Origin: Alphaproteobacteria bacterium
GTDB lineage: Bacteria > Pseudomonadota > Alphaproteobacteria > TMED109
Length of the DNA stretch: 53,891 nucleotides
Reading direction: 5' to 3'
Assembly (NCBI GenBank): GCA_030828505.1
Contig: JAURCJ010000010.1
Location: 1 to 53,891, forward strand
Below, piece by piece: positions 17,352 to 26,498 of this stretch. The stretch's first letter is position 1, and each line of letters begins with the position of its first letter. A model generated the notes under the pieces. The model was given only the letters and a program-made list of their open reading frames with translations, searched no databases and was not told the origin of the DNA. The position numbers were made by a program, and so were the translations under genes.

Positions 17352-20015
17352 ATGGAAAAATGGGTTTATAATTTTGGAGCTGGAAGCGCAGAAGGAGATG
17401 CTAGCCACAAAAACCTTCTTGGAGGTAAAGGGGCTAATTTAGCTGAAATGAACAATATTGGTATACCTGTTCCTCCCGGATTAACAATAACTACAGAAGT
17501 ATGTAATTATTATTATGATAATAGCCGAGAATATCCTAAAGAATTAAATAATCAACTAAATTTGGCTCTTAAAAATATAGAAAAAATTACTGGTATGAAG
17601 TTTGGTGATTCTAAATCACCTTTATTGTTATCTGTAAGATCTGGAGCAAGAGCTTCTATGCCTGGTATGATGGATACAGTATTAAATTTAGGGTTAAACG
17701 ATGTCACTGTTGAAGGTTTATCTTTAGAGAGTGGTGACGAGAGGTTTGCTTATGATAGTTATAGAAGATTTATACAAATGTATGGAGATGTTGTTCTAGA
17801 AATAGATTCATCAGAATTTGAAGAAATTATAGATCACCAAAAAGAGATTGAGAATATTACTTTAGATACAGAAGTATCTGCAGAATCATGGAAAATAATT
17901 ACTAAAAAATTTAAAGATTTAGTCAAAGATAAAACGGGAAATGATTTTCCTCAAGATCCTATAGCACAATTATGGGGTTCAATTAGTGCTGTATTTAATT
18001 CATGGATGAATCAAAGAGCTATCACTTACAGAAAATTAAATGATATTCCCCAATCATGGGGAACAGCTGTTAATGTACAAGCAATGGTATTCGGTAATAT
18101 GGGAGATGATTGCTGTACAGGAGTTGCTTTCACTAGAAACCCATCTACAGGTGAGAATAATTATTATGGTGAATATTTAATTAATGCTCAAGGTGAAGAT
18201 GTAGTAGCAGGGATTAGAACTCCTCAAAACTTGACTATAAGAGAAAAAGAAGAACAGAAATCAGACGCTTTATCAATGGAAGAGTCTATACCTAAAATTT
18301 ATCTAGAATTAGTAAATATATTTAAAAAATTAGAATCACATTATTTAGATATGCAGGATATAGAATTTACTGTACAAAAAAATAAACTATGGATACTACA
18401 AACTAGATCAGGAAAAAGAACCACTTCAGCTGCAGTAAAAATTGCGGTTGAGATGCATAAAGAAGGTCTGATAAGTAAAGAAATTGCTATTTCAAGGATA
18501 GATCCATTAGGATTAGATCAGCTATTACATCCTACTCTAGACCCAAAAGCAAATAAGGATATTATTTCTCGTGGTTTACCAGCTTCGCCAGGTGCGGCCT
18601 GTGGAAAAGTTGTATTTAATTCTGAAGAGGCTGTAGAAATGTCAAAAAATGGTGAAGAAGTTATTCTAGTGAGGATGGAAACTAGTCCAGAAGATATACA
18701 TGGAATGCATGCAGCTAAAGGGATACTAACAAGTAGAGGAGGTATGACAAGTCATGCGGCAGTTGTTGCAAGAGGAATGGGGAGAGCCTGTGTTGCTGGT
18801 GCTGGTGAAATACTTATAGATCATGATAATAATAAATTTTCCGTTGGGGATATCACTATAAATGCAGGAGAGGTTATTACGATAGATGGAAGTTTAGGTG
18901 AAGTTATTAATGGAGAAGTGCCTACAATTATGCCTGAGCTTTCTAGAGATTTTTCTGAATTAATGGAATGGGCTGACCAAGTTAGAATGCTAAATATAAG
19001 ATCAAATGCAGAAACTCCAGTAGATGTAAAGACAGCATTAGATTTTGGGGCAGAGGGAATAGGTCTTTGTAGAACAGAACATATGTTCTTTGATAATGAA
19101 AGAATATTAGCAGTAAGAGAAATGATATTTTCAGACACCGAAAATGATAGAAGGAAAGCATTAGAAAAAATATATCCTATGCAAAAAAATGATTTTGAAG
19201 AAATATTTAAATTAATGGGAGAGTTGCCTGTTACAATTAGGCTTTTAGACCCACCTTTACATGAATTTTTACCAAAAGAAGAAGAGGAATTACAGGAATT
19301 AGCAAATATTTTAGGTAAAGACCTTTTCCATATTCGTTCAAGGTGTTTACAATTAGAAGAACAAAATCCTATGTTAGGTCATCGTGGTTGTAGGCTTGGA
19401 GTAACATTCCCAGAAATATATGAAATGCAAATAAGATCTATTTTTGAAGCTTCAATTGAAGTATCTAAAAAAATGAATATTAAAATTATTCCGGAAATAA
19501 TGATTCCATTGATAATAAGTGATAAAGAGTTTATTTATTTTAAAGATTTAGTGAAAACTACTGCTAAAAAAATAGCAGAAGAATATGGAAAGACTCCTCA
19601 GTATCTTTTAGGAACTATGGTTGAATTGCCAAGAGCTGCTCTAAATGCTGAGAGTATTGCATCTCATGCTGACTTCTTTAGTTTTGGTACAAATGATTTA
19701 ACCCAAACTACACTTGGAATAAGTCGGGATGATTGTGCTAAATTTTTACCTGATTATATAGAGAATAATATCTTAGATAATGACCCATTTATTTCGATTG
19801 ATGTTAATGGAGTTGGAAAGTTAGTTTCAAATGCAGCGCAAGACGGACGTAAATCGAATCAAGAAATTAAGTTAGGTATATGTGGAGAACATGGAGGGGA
19901 TCCAAAATCTATAGAGTTTTTTCATAATGTAGGACTTAATTATGTGTCATGCTCCCCTTATCGTGTGCCAATTGCAAGATTAGCAGCAGCCCAAGCAAAA
20001 ATAAAAAGTAATTAA
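17352..20015 (+). CDS. ppdK: Pyruvate, phosphate dikinase
   Basis: 887-residue PPDK interconverting pyruvate, ATP and phosphate with phosphoenolpyruvate, AMP and pyrophosphate. The N-terminal ATP-grasp domain begins LLGGKGANLAEM. The swivelling domain carries the phosphorylated His468 in GGMTSHAAVVARGMG. The C-terminal PEP/pyruvate barrel ends with Cys844 in ICGEHGGDP. All signature residues are intact. It follows glyS by 37 bases, an order seen in many Alphaproteobacteria. No PPDK regulatory kinase/phosphatase gene is nearby. It likely serves gluconeogenesis or pyrophosphate-linked glycolysis. Confidence 0.97.
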   Translation: MEKWVYNFGAGSAEGDASHKNLLGGKGANLAEMNNIGIPVPPGLTITTEVCNYYYDNSREYPKELNNQLNLALKNIEKITGMKFGDSKSPLLLSVRSGARASMPGMMDTVLNLGLNDVTVEGLSLESGDERFAYDSYRRFIQMYGDVVLEIDSSEFEEIIDHQKEIENITLDTEVSAESWKIITKKFKDLVKDKTGNDFPQDPIAQLWGSISAVFNSWMNQRAITYRKLNDIPQSWGTAVNVQAMVFGNMGDDCCTGVAFTRNPSTGENNYYGEYLINAQGEDVVAGIRTPQNLTIREKEEQKSDALSMEESIPKIYLELVNIFKKLESHYLDMQDIEFTVQKNKLWILQTRSGKRTTSAAVKIAVEMHKEGLISKEIAISRIDPLGLDQLLHPTLDPKANKDIISRGLPASPGAACGKVVFNSEEAVEMSKNGEEVILVRMETSPEDIHGMHAAKGILTSRGGMTSHAAVVARGMGRACVAGAGEILIDHDNNKFSVGDITINAGEVITIDGSLGEVINGEVPTIMPELSRDFSELMEWADQVRMLNIRSNAETPVDVKTALDFGAEGIGLCRTEHMFFDNERILAVREMIFSDTENDRRKALEKIYPMQKNDFEEIFKLMGELPVTIRLLDPPLHEFLPKEEEELQELANILGKDLFHIRSRCLQLEEQNPMLGHRGCRLGVTFPEIYEMQIRSIFEASIEVSKKMNIKIIPEIMIPLIISDKEFIYFKDLVKTTAKKIAEEYGKTPQYLLGTMVELPRAALNAESIASHADFFSFGTNDLTQTTLGISRDDCAKFLPDYIENNILDNDPFISIDVNGVGKLVSNAAQDGRKSNQEIKLGICGEHGGDPKSIEFFHNVGLNYVSCSPYRVPIARLAAAQAKIKSN

Positions 20016-20016
20016 T

Positions 20017-20898
20017 TTAGATAAATTCTAATATACTGTTTTTAATATTGATTGTGAGGTTATTCTTTTTACAATTTTCATATACAGCACTGTTGATACT
20101 TACAAGATACAGCCCATGACTAGAAGATCTAACTGTACCAACTGCCTTATTATCAAGAATTATTCTTTCCCCATTTAATATTTCTTTACCTATAATCTTT
20201 GCTACTTCTAATTTTCGTTTAGCAGTACCTCTATATTTTTGTCTAGCTGTATTTTCCTGTCCAATATAACAACCTTTTTTAAAATCTATAGCATTTATGT
20301 ATTCAAAATTATTTTCAATTATAAAACTCTTTTCTTTTTCTAAATCTATATATGGATAAGGAATCTTATTTTTAATTCTTATATAATTCCATTCGGATAA
20401 TACACCTTTGGGTAAGTTGTTAAAATCTTGTAATAAATTATTAGAATAAACTCTTAATCCTAAATTTCTATTTCTTGGATCAATAAAAAATAAATTATTT
20501 GAAACCTCTTTTGTAGAACCTTCTATATTATTAATTTTAAAATTAGATATAAGTTCAGTTATATTAGAGCCATATATGGCATATACATTAATTTTATCTT
20601 TTACAATAATCTCTACCTTGCTTCTTAATTTATATATAGTTAATTTTTTAATAAGCTCTTCATATAAGGATTTTTCACAATCTATTATTATAGAATTTAT
20701 TTTTGATTCTTGAAATAAGAAAAAATCATAAAGATATTTTCCTTGAGGAGTTAACAAAGCTGAATAAATAGATCTATTGTTAGAAATTAAATCTATATTA
20801 TTAGTGACGATAGATTGTAAAAAATCTCTGCTATCTTCACCTTTTATTTCTAATAGGACTCTATTTTTAAATTTTATTATTTTTAAATTTTTAATCAT
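20017..20898 (-). CDS. ygfZ: Folate-binding protein YgfZ (GcvT-like)
   Basis: 293 residues of the YgfZ/Iba57 family, which uses tetrahydrofolate in maturation of some [4Fe-4S] enzymes such as MiaB. The diagnostic KGCYIGQENTARQKYRG motif, containing the reactive Cys, is at about residues 208-224. The N-terminal part resembles the aminomethyltransferase domain, with RDFLQSIVTNNI near residue 24. It is convergent with ppdK with one base between the stops. Confidence 0.9.
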   Translation of the reverse strand: MIKNLKIIKFKNRVLLEIKGEDSRDFLQSIVTNNIDLISNNRSIYSALLTPQGKYLYDFFLFQESKINSIIIDCEKSLYEELIKKLTIYKLRSKVEIIVKDKINVYAIYGSNITELISNFKINNIEGSTKEVSNNLFFIDPRNRNLGLRVYSNNLLQDFNNLPKGVLSEWNYIRIKNKIPYPYIDLEKEKSFIIENNFEYINAIDFKKGCYIGQENTARQKYRGTAKRKLEVAKIIGKEILNGERIILDNKAVGTVRSSSHGLYLVSINSAVYENCKKNNLTINIKNSILEFI

Positions 20899-20969
20899 TT
20901 ATTCTAATTATTATCACTAGTTTTATAAAAATACTTGCAATCATTTAATTACCTTCGTACACCCATAAC

Positions 20970-22004
20970 ATGTTAGTAACTATTTTAGATAAAAACCATA
21001 AATATGATGGTTCCTCTATTAATAATAAACCACTTGATGGTGCGCTGAAATCTATTATTCTTCTTTCAGAAGCTTTAGCTAGTATAGGACATGTTGTGAG
21101 AGTTTTCAATAATTGTGAAGGCCCAAAAGTAATAAATAATGTTAGCTGGAATAAAATAGATAAATTTGATGCAAGTCATTCAGACGTTTGGCTAGTTCAT
21201 AATGACCCAAAATTACTTGATCTTATTCCCTCTAAAGATAAAAAAATATTATGGTTAACTAGTTCAGGGCTTAAGCTTGCAAGACCTGAAAATTTTTCTA
21301 TTACAATGAAGCATAAACCTACACTTATCATTCAAGGAGAAAATCATGTAAATTCAATTCCTGAAGGCTTGAAATCATTGGATGCAACTATAATTCCTGC
21401 AGGACAAAGTAAGTATTTCATTGAAAATGAAGATTTATTTCCTTCTGTAACACCTAAAGCTTTAGTTACTTCCCATCCTTTAATGGGGTTAGATTGGATA
21501 ATAGATATATGGTCTAAATATATACATACAAAACTTCCATGGGCTGAATTACATATTTATTCACATAGCCTTTATAGGGCTGTATCAGGTGAAGAAGTTC
21601 CAGATGCTTATAATGAAATCGTAAATATTGTGAAAAAAAATTTAAGATATAATATTAAAGTTAATATACCTAAAATAGACAAGTTATTAATTAATGAAAT
21701 TAGAGATTTTAGAGTTCATTTATATCCTTCTCACAAATTTGAAGTATCTGCCTTCTCTCTTTCAGAAACTCAAGCTCTTGGAATGCCGGCAATAGTAAGG
21801 CCTTTAGGTTCAGCGGCAGAAAAAATTTATAATGGTAAGACGGGTTTTATTGCAGAAAGTGAAAAATTATTTTCAGAATATGCAATAAAATTATTAAGTG
21901 ATTTAACTTATTTTAAAACTGTTAATAAAGAGTGTAAAAATTTAAAACAAGCAAGAAGCTGGAATAAAGTAGCAGAAGAATTTATTCAAGTATTTAAGTG
22001 TTAG
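20970..22004 (+). CDS. Glycosyltransferase, GT-B fold (family 4-like)
   Basis: 344 residues. The C-terminal half has the GT-B donor pattern ETQALGMPAIVRPLGSAAEKI followed by NGKTGFIAE. The N-terminal half has an acceptor-side Rossmann pattern (MLVTILDKN, then GALKSIILLSEALASIGHVV). It probably transfers a sugar to a cell-surface glycan; donor and acceptor are unknown. No good ribosome binding site is visible before the ATG. It runs directly into a GT9-type gene, so the two likely act in the same lipopolysaccharide or surface glycan pathway. Confidence 0.82.
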   Translation: MLVTILDKNHKYDGSSINNKPLDGALKSIILLSEALASIGHVVRVFNNCEGPKVINNVSWNKIDKFDASHSDVWLVHNDPKLLDLIPSKDKKILWLTSSGLKLARPENFSITMKHKPTLIIQGENHVNSIPEGLKSLDATIIPAGQSKYFIENEDLFPSVTPKALVTSHPLMGLDWIIDIWSKYIHTKLPWAELHIYSHSLYRAVSGEEVPDAYNEIVNIVKKNLRYNIKVNIPKIDKLLINEIRDFRVHLYPSHKFEVSAFSLSETQALGMPAIVRPLGSAAEKIYNGKTGFIAESEKLFSEYAIKLLSDLTYFKTVNKECKNLKQARSWNKVAEEFIQVFKC

Positions 22005-22018
22005 GTAAGAATATAAAT

Positions 22019-22966
22019 ATGAATAAGTTATTATTTATAGGGAATACCCGTTTAGGTGATGCGGTCATGTCTACGGGATTATTAAATGACTTGGCTAATT
22101 ATTATAATGCTAAAGCTACAATAGTTTGCGGTAAAGTAGCGGCTCCATTATTTGAAGATTGTCCATTTGTTGAAGATATAATTAAAATTAGTAAAAAAAA
22201 ATATAGTTTGCATTGGGTAGATATATGGAAAAAGATTCGCTTAAATAAATGGGATATTATATGTGATTTAAGAAGTACTCCTGTTATATGGTTTGTAAAA
22301 GCTAAAAAAAGAATAGTTTTAAGATCTAGTGGAGATAAGATTCATCGCATAAAAAGATTGGCTAAATTAAACCCTTCGGGGAAAATGCCAATTCCTAAAA
22401 TTTGGATAAGTAAAGAAACTTTATCGGATGCAAAAAAATATTTAAATAATTATCCTGGACCTTACATTTCAATTGGCCCAACAGCAAATTGGGCAGCTAA
22501 AGTGTGGCCTACTGATAATTTTGTTAGTTTGATTAATAGGATTTTAAATATAAAAGAATTAAGAGATAGTAAAGTTATTTTAGTTGGTGGTCCTGGAGAA
22601 GAAATAATAGGAGAAGAATTATGTAAAAAATTAACTGATATTGAACTTATCAATTTAATTGGTATACCAATTCTGCCAACGGCAGCAATATTTTCATTAT
22701 CAAAAATTTTTATTGGAAATGATTCTGGTTTAATGCATTTGTCTGCAGCTACAGGAATTCCAACCTTAGGTTTATTCGGTCCAACAGATGATAAATTATA
22801 TTCTCCGACAGGAAAAAATGCTCTATTTATTAGGACTCCAAAAAGTCCTCAAGAATTGATGGATATTCCAAATTTTAATCATAAAACCTCACCGTCTTTA
22901 ATGGGTACACTAACGGTAGATATGGTTGAAAATAGGGTTAAAGACCTTTTGCGAAGAATTAAATAA
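22019..22966 (+). CDS. Glycosyltransferase family 9 (heptosyltransferase-like)
   Basis: 315 residues from the ATG at 22019; a GTG at 21998 overlapping the previous gene is possible but has no ribosome binding site, while TAGGTAAG lies before the ATG. Family signs are GNTRLGDAVMSTGLLNDLA at the start, PTANWAAKVWP near residue 155 and the GNDSGLMHLSAATGIPTLGL block with FGPTDDKLYSP after it. GT9 enzymes add heptose or related sugars to lipopolysaccharide core from ADP-sugars. The sugar is not determinable. Likely co-transcribed with the upstream glycosyltransferase. Confidence 0.87.
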   Translation: MNKLLFIGNTRLGDAVMSTGLLNDLANYYNAKATIVCGKVAAPLFEDCPFVEDIIKISKKKYSLHWVDIWKKIRLNKWDIICDLRSTPVIWFVKAKKRIVLRSSGDKIHRIKRLAKLNPSGKMPIPKIWISKETLSDAKKYLNNYPGPYISIGPTANWAAKVWPTDNFVSLINRILNIKELRDSKVILVGGPGEEIIGEELCKKLTDIELINLIGIPILPTAAIFSLSKIFIGNDSGLMHLSAATGIPTLGLFGPTDDKLYSPTGKNALFIRTPKSPQELMDIPNFNHKTSPSLMGTLTVDMVENRVKDLLRRIK

Positions 22967-23006
22967 TTGTATACTATTAATAAAATATTATTGTTAAGGA
23001 GAGAAA

Positions 23007-23294
23007 ATGAAAGCTTATATGATAGCTCATATTGAAGTCACTGATCCTGAATTAATGGAAAAATATAGAGAAAAAGTCCCCACAATTATTGAAAAATATA
23101 ACGGTAAATACCTAGTTAGGGGTGGAGACTCCCTTTTACTAGAAGGAGACTTGTTTAAACATAGAATGGTTTTAGTAGAGTTTCCTGATCGTGAATCTGC
23201 TGAAAAATTTTATAACTCTGAAGAATACGCTCCAATAAAAAAAATGAGATTAAATGCAGGGAATAATTCTTCAGTTATAGTGGATGGCCTATAG
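23007..23294 (+). CDS. DUF1330 family protein
   Basis: 95-residue ferredoxin-like (dimeric alpha-beta barrel) protein. The pattern AYMIAHIEVTDPELMEKYREKVP, then KYLVRGG, VLVEFPDRESAEKFYNSEEY and a final alpha/beta unit is typical of DUF1330 (COG5470). Members are common in Proteobacteria and have no agreed function. AAGGAGAG precedes the ATG. It is the last plus-strand gene before convergent panB. Confidence 0.88.
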   Translation: MKAYMIAHIEVTDPELMEKYREKVPTIIEKYNGKYLVRGGDSLLLEGDLFKHRMVLVEFPDRESAEKFYNSEEYAPIKKMRLNAGNNSSVIVDGL

Positions 23295-23305
23295 GTTTAA
23301 ATTAT

Positions 23306-24124
23306 TTATTTTTTTATAGTAAATATATTATTTTTTGCTGGAAATTTTTTCTTTTTTACTTCTTGAGAATATTTTTTTACGGCATTAGTTATTGAATTAT
23401 CTATTTTACCATATTTTTTTACAAATTTTGGAGTAAAGTCTCCATATAAGTTTAAAATATCATGAGTAACTAGGATTTGGCCATCACAATTTCTACCTCC
23501 ACCTATTCCAATAGTGGGAACTTCTATATTTTGAGTAATATTTGTAGCTACTTCTTCTGGTATTGCTTCAATTACCATAGAAAAAGCTCCAGCTTCAGCG
23601 ATAGCTATAGCATCATTCATTAGTTTAGTAGATTCTTTATCAGTTTTTCCTTGTGTAAAAAAACCACCTAATGTTTGGATTCTTTGCGGCATTAGCCCTA
23701 TGTGCCCCATAACAGGAATACCTCTTTGACTGAGAAAAAATATAGTTTCTGCAAATTCTTCTCCTCCTTCTAATTTTACTGATTGGGCCCCCGTTTCTCT
23801 CATTATTTTGCTAGCTGATCTAAAAGCTACTTCAGGTGATTCTTCATAGCTTCCAAATGGCATATCTACCACGATGTGTGGTTTAGTTGTGGATCGGACT
23901 ACTGCTGCCCCATGGTTTATCATCATATCTAGTGTAACTGATAAAGTATTTTTATATCCGTAAATGGTCATTCCTAAGCTATCACCTACTAGAATAACAT
24001 CTACTTCATCATTTATTAATCTCGCCATTTGAGCGGTGTAACAAACGAGAGAAACAATTGGTTCTTGTTTTTTGTGAATTAATTTTCTATTCCTAATATC
24101 TCGTACTGTTATTCTTTTATTCAT
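23306..24124 (-). CDS. panB: 3-Methyl-2-oxobutanoate hydroxymethyltransferase
   Basis: 272-residue PanB making ketopantoate from 2-oxoisovalerate and methylene-tetrahydrofolate in pantothenate synthesis. Signatures are the metal-binding VILVGDSLGMTIYGY near residue 40, VDMPFGSYE near residue 87, KLEGG near residue 118 and GHIGLMPQ near residue 140, then IGIGGGRNCDGQILV. Length and motifs are standard. No panC or panD lies nearby. Confidence 0.95.
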   Translation of the reverse strand: MNKRITVRDIRNRKLIHKKQEPIVSLVCYTAQMARLINDEVDVILVGDSLGMTIYGYKNTLSVTLDMMINHGAAVVRSTTKPHIVVDMPFGSYEESPEVAFRSASKIMRETGAQSVKLEGGEEFAETIFFLSQRGIPVMGHIGLMPQRIQTLGGFFTQGKTDKESTKLMNDAIAIAEAGAFSMVIEAIPEEVATNITQNIEVPTIGIGGGRNCDGQILVTHDILNLYGDFTPKFVKKYGKIDNSITNAVKKYSQEVKKKKFPAKNNIFTIKK

Positions 24125-24206
24125 TTTTATTTCTCTTCAGTAAAATATTAAAAATATATAACAAAAATTAATTTTTTTTTCACTAATATTTATTATTTTT
24201 TTTTAA

Positions 24207-24229
24207 TTGCGATTGACATTCATTATCAA
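24207..24229 (+). promoter_or_regulatory. Candidate Fur box over the bfd promoter
   Basis: TGACATTCATTATCA (24214-24228) matches the 7-1-7 Fur consensus TGANAATNATTNTCA at all fixed positions but one. It lies within a longer element beginning TTGCG at 24207. It overlaps a -35 TTGACA (24213-24218), with a possible -10 TTAAAT 17 bases further on. That geometry fits iron-dependent repression of bfd. No fur gene is in the window. Confidence 0.6.
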
Positions 24230-24263
24230 CTGTAATTAAATGTTTTAAGGAATTGGAGAAATT

Positions 24264-24485
24264 ATGTACGTTTGTATATGCAACGCATTCACATGTAGAG
24301 ATGTTAGGAAAGTTCGGGATCAAGGAGTATCTCGTTCTGGCCAGGTATATAAAAAGTTAGGTTGTAAAATGCAATGTGGTAAATGCTTAGAAACAATAGC
24401 TAATGTTTTAAAAGAACCAGTAGAAACCGATTCTTTAAATAATAACAATACTGAAAATAATAATTTTTTTCCTGTAAATGTATAA
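24264..24485 (+). CDS. bfd: Bacterioferritin-associated ferredoxin
   Basis: 73-residue [2Fe-2S] protein. Ligands Cys4, Cys6, Cys38 and Cys41 fall at exactly the positions known for E. coli Bfd, with one extra Cys34. It delivers electrons to the heme of bacterioferritin to release stored iron. The C-terminal 20 residues are Asn-rich and look unstructured. Bacterioferritin follows 179 bases downstream with its own iron-type site. GGAATTGGAG precedes the ATG. Confidence 0.92.
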   Translation: MYVCICNAFTCRDVRKVRDQGVSRSGQVYKKLGCKMQCGKCLETIANVLKEPVETDSLNNNNTENNNFFPVNV

Positions 24486-24505
24486 AAATTTTATAGTTTA
24501 ATTTG

Positions 24506-24527
24506 TATAGATAGGTTTTAATCTATA
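24506..24527. repeat. Stem-loop candidate after bfd
   Basis: Perfect 7-base arms TATAGAT (24506-24512) and ATCTATA (24521-24527) with an 8-base loop, shortly after the bfd stop. No strong T run follows. It may protect the bfd transcript end or be chance in AT-rich DNA. Confidence 0.3.
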
Positions 24528-24555
24528 TAAATTTTATAAAAATATATATGTTTTA

Positions 24556-24578
24556 TTGCGAATGAGAATGCAACGCAA
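24556..24578 (+). promoter_or_regulatory. Candidate Fur/Irr-type iron box upstream of bfr
   Basis: TTGCG and CGCAA form outer inverted arms around an inner TGAGAAT half-site (24556-24578); inside them TTGC and GCAA also pair. The sequence resembles proteobacterial Fur boxes of the TTGCGAATGA type, with one good half and one degenerate half. It lies 87 bases before the bfr ATG and shares its TTGCGA start with the site before bfd. Confidence 0.5.
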
Positions 24579-24664
24579 GTACTTGATTATAAACAATTTT
24601 TCTTGATTATTGCTAGAATTTATTCATATTAAGGGTATGTAAATTTATTTTTTAGGAGGTTCTC

Positions 24665-25129
24665 ATGAAAGGCGATAAAGGCGTAATTAAACATTTTAAT
24701 AAAGTTTTAACCAACGAACTAACAGCAATTAACCAATATTTTTTACATTCTAAAATGTTTAAAGATTGGGGTTATGAAAAATTAGGAAAAAAAGAGTATG
24801 AAGAGTCTATAGATGAAATGAAACATGCTGACACTATAATTGAAAGAATACTTTTTTTAAATGGAATACCAAATGTGCAAGAAATGCACAAAATTATGAT
24901 TGGAGAAGAGCCAGTAGAATGTTTAAAATGTGACTTCCAAATAGAAGTGAAGGCCATACCTGATTTAAAAGAAGCCATAAAGCATTGTGAAGAAGTTTCT
25001 GATTTTGTGAGTAGAGATATTTTTAGACAGATATTAGATTCTGAGGAAGAGCATTATGATTGGTTAGAAACTCAAATACAATTATCTGAAGAAATTGGAA
25101 GAGAAAACTGGTTACAATCTCAAATGTAA
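24665..25129 (+). CDS. bfr: Bacterioferritin
   Basis: 154-residue heme-containing ferritin that oxidises Fe(II) and stores iron in a 24-mer. The ferroxidase residues all match E. coli numbering: Glu18, Glu51, His54, Glu94, Glu127 and His130. Met52, the heme ligand, is present in DEMKHAD. It is a few residues shorter than the usual 158. An AGGAGG-type ribosome binding site precedes the ATG. It forms a functional pair with bfd just upstream. Confidence 0.97.
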   Translation: MKGDKGVIKHFNKVLTNELTAINQYFLHSKMFKDWGYEKLGKKEYEESIDEMKHADTIIERILFLNGIPNVQEMHKIMIGEEPVECLKCDFQIEVKAIPDLKEAIKHCEEVSDFVSRDIFRQILDSEEEHYDWLETQIQLSEEIGRENWLQSQM

Positions 25130-25221
25130 TTATTATCTTTTAAATCTTCTTAAAATAACTATATATTATTTTATGCTATCGTATATATTGTACAAAACTA
25201 TATAGATTTAAGGAGATGAAT

Positions 25222-26073
25222 GTGAAAGAATTTTTTTCTGGAACTGATAATTATGTTGCAACAGAAGAATTAGCTTTAGCAGTAAATGCTGCTATTACTC
25301 TAGAAAGGCCATTGCTAATTAAAGGAGAACCTGGGACAGGGAAGACCATGTTGGCTGAGGAAGTAGCTAAGTCATTAGGAAAATCTCTTATAAGATGGCA
25401 TGTAAAATCTACCACTAAGGCGCAACAAGGTTTATATGAATACGATGCGGTCTCAAGATTAAGAGACTCTCAGTTAGGAGATGCTAGGGTAGAGGATATA
25501 AATAACTATATAAAAAGAGGGGTTTTGTGGGATGCCTTTGAAGCAAAAGAAAAGCCAGTTCTTCTTATTGATGAGGTAGATAAAGCTGATATTGAATTTC
25601 CAAATGATTTGCTTCTAGAACTAGATAAAATGGAGTTTTATGTTTATGAGACTAAACAAAATATAGTGGCTAAAGAAAGGCCTATAGTTATCATTACTTC
25701 AAATAATGAAAAAGATTTGCCGGATGCTTTTTTAAGAAGATGTTTTTTTCATTATATAAGGTTTCCTGATGAAGAAACTATGAAGTCAATTATAGAAGTA
25801 CATTTCCCAAAAATAAAAAAGAAATTAGTAGATACTGCATTAAAATCATTTTTTGAAGTCAGAGAAGTACCTGGTATCAAAAAAAAGCCATCAACTTCTG
25901 AACTATTGGATTGGATTAAATTGCTATTAGCTGAAGATGTACCTCCAGAGTTATTGAGAGAAAAAGATTCAAAAAATGCTCTTCCTCCTCTTTATGGAGC
26001 ACTTTTAAAAAATGAAGCAGATGTCCATATGTTCGAAAGACTTGCATTTATGGCAAGACGAGACAATAACTAA
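25222..26073 (+). CDS. MoxR-type AAA+ ATPase
   Basis: 283 residues from a GTG at 25222. The in-frame ATG at 25216 abuts AGGAG (25211-25215) directly, while the GTG is six bases from it. Walker A is GEPGTGKT near residue 36, Walker B VLLIDEVDKAD near residue 115, sensor 1 IITSNNEKDLPDAFLRR. MoxR ATPases act as chaperones that insert cofactors or metals into partner complexes, usually together with a VWA protein. The VWA partner is two genes downstream. Confidence 0.92.
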   Translation: MKEFFSGTDNYVATEELALAVNAAITLERPLLIKGEPGTGKTMLAEEVAKSLGKSLIRWHVKSTTKAQQGLYEYDAVSRLRDSQLGDARVEDINNYIKRGVLWDAFEAKEKPVLLIDEVDKADIEFPNDLLLELDKMEFYVYETKQNIVAKERPIVIITSNNEKDLPDAFLRRCFFHYIRFPDEETMKSIIEVHFPKIKKKLVDTALKSFFEVREVPGIKKKPSTSELLDWIKLLLAEDVPPELLREKDSKNALPPLYGALLKNEADVHMFERLAFMARRDNN

Positions 26074-26091
26074 ACTAAGGAGAAAAATATA

Positions 26092-26484
26092 ATGTTTAGA
26101 AACTATAAAAATAATATTGTATCTAATTATTTTGTTAAATTTTTTATGCTTATTGTTGTGTATTTTGGTCTATTTTCTAATTCCTTTGCAAAAGAAATAT
26201 GTGTTACTAATTTTGGAAAAGATCCTGTTGCCTTAATAGTAGGACATTCTATGCAATGGGTTGATCCTAGAAGAGGCAGGTGTATAACAACAAATGAAAT
26301 TGAAGCTTTAATTCAGAATATTGAAGTAAAAGATGTATGTTCTTTTGATGAAAAAACTACAACTGTAGATTTAGTGAATTATGCATGTTTCAGAGTCAAA
26401 GGTTCATCAGGTCAATGTTCTCCTGAAATAGAGAACTGGGAATTTCCTGAAGATTGTGAAAAAAGAGTAAAAAGATCTAACTAA
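26092..26484 (+). CDS. Secreted six-cysteine protein of unknown function
   Basis: 130 residues with a long signal peptide (hydrophobic run about 14-30, probable cleavage after SFA at residue 33). The mature part of about 97 residues has six Cys, suggesting three disulfides or a metal site, and many charged residues. I do not recognise a family. It lies between the MoxR ATPase and the VWA protein, 18 and 14 bases from them, with a good AGGAGA site, so it is co-transcribed. A periplasmic or surface substrate, or an unrelated passenger, are both possible. Confidence 0.75.
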   Translation: MFRNYKNNIVSNYFVKFFMLIVVYFGLFSNSFAKEICVTNFGKDPVALIVGHSMQWVDPRRGRCITTNEIEALIQNIEVKDVCSFDEKTTTVDLVNYACFRVKGSSGQCSPEIENWEFPEDCEKRVKRSN

Positions 26485-26498
26485 GTTTAGGAAAGTTA

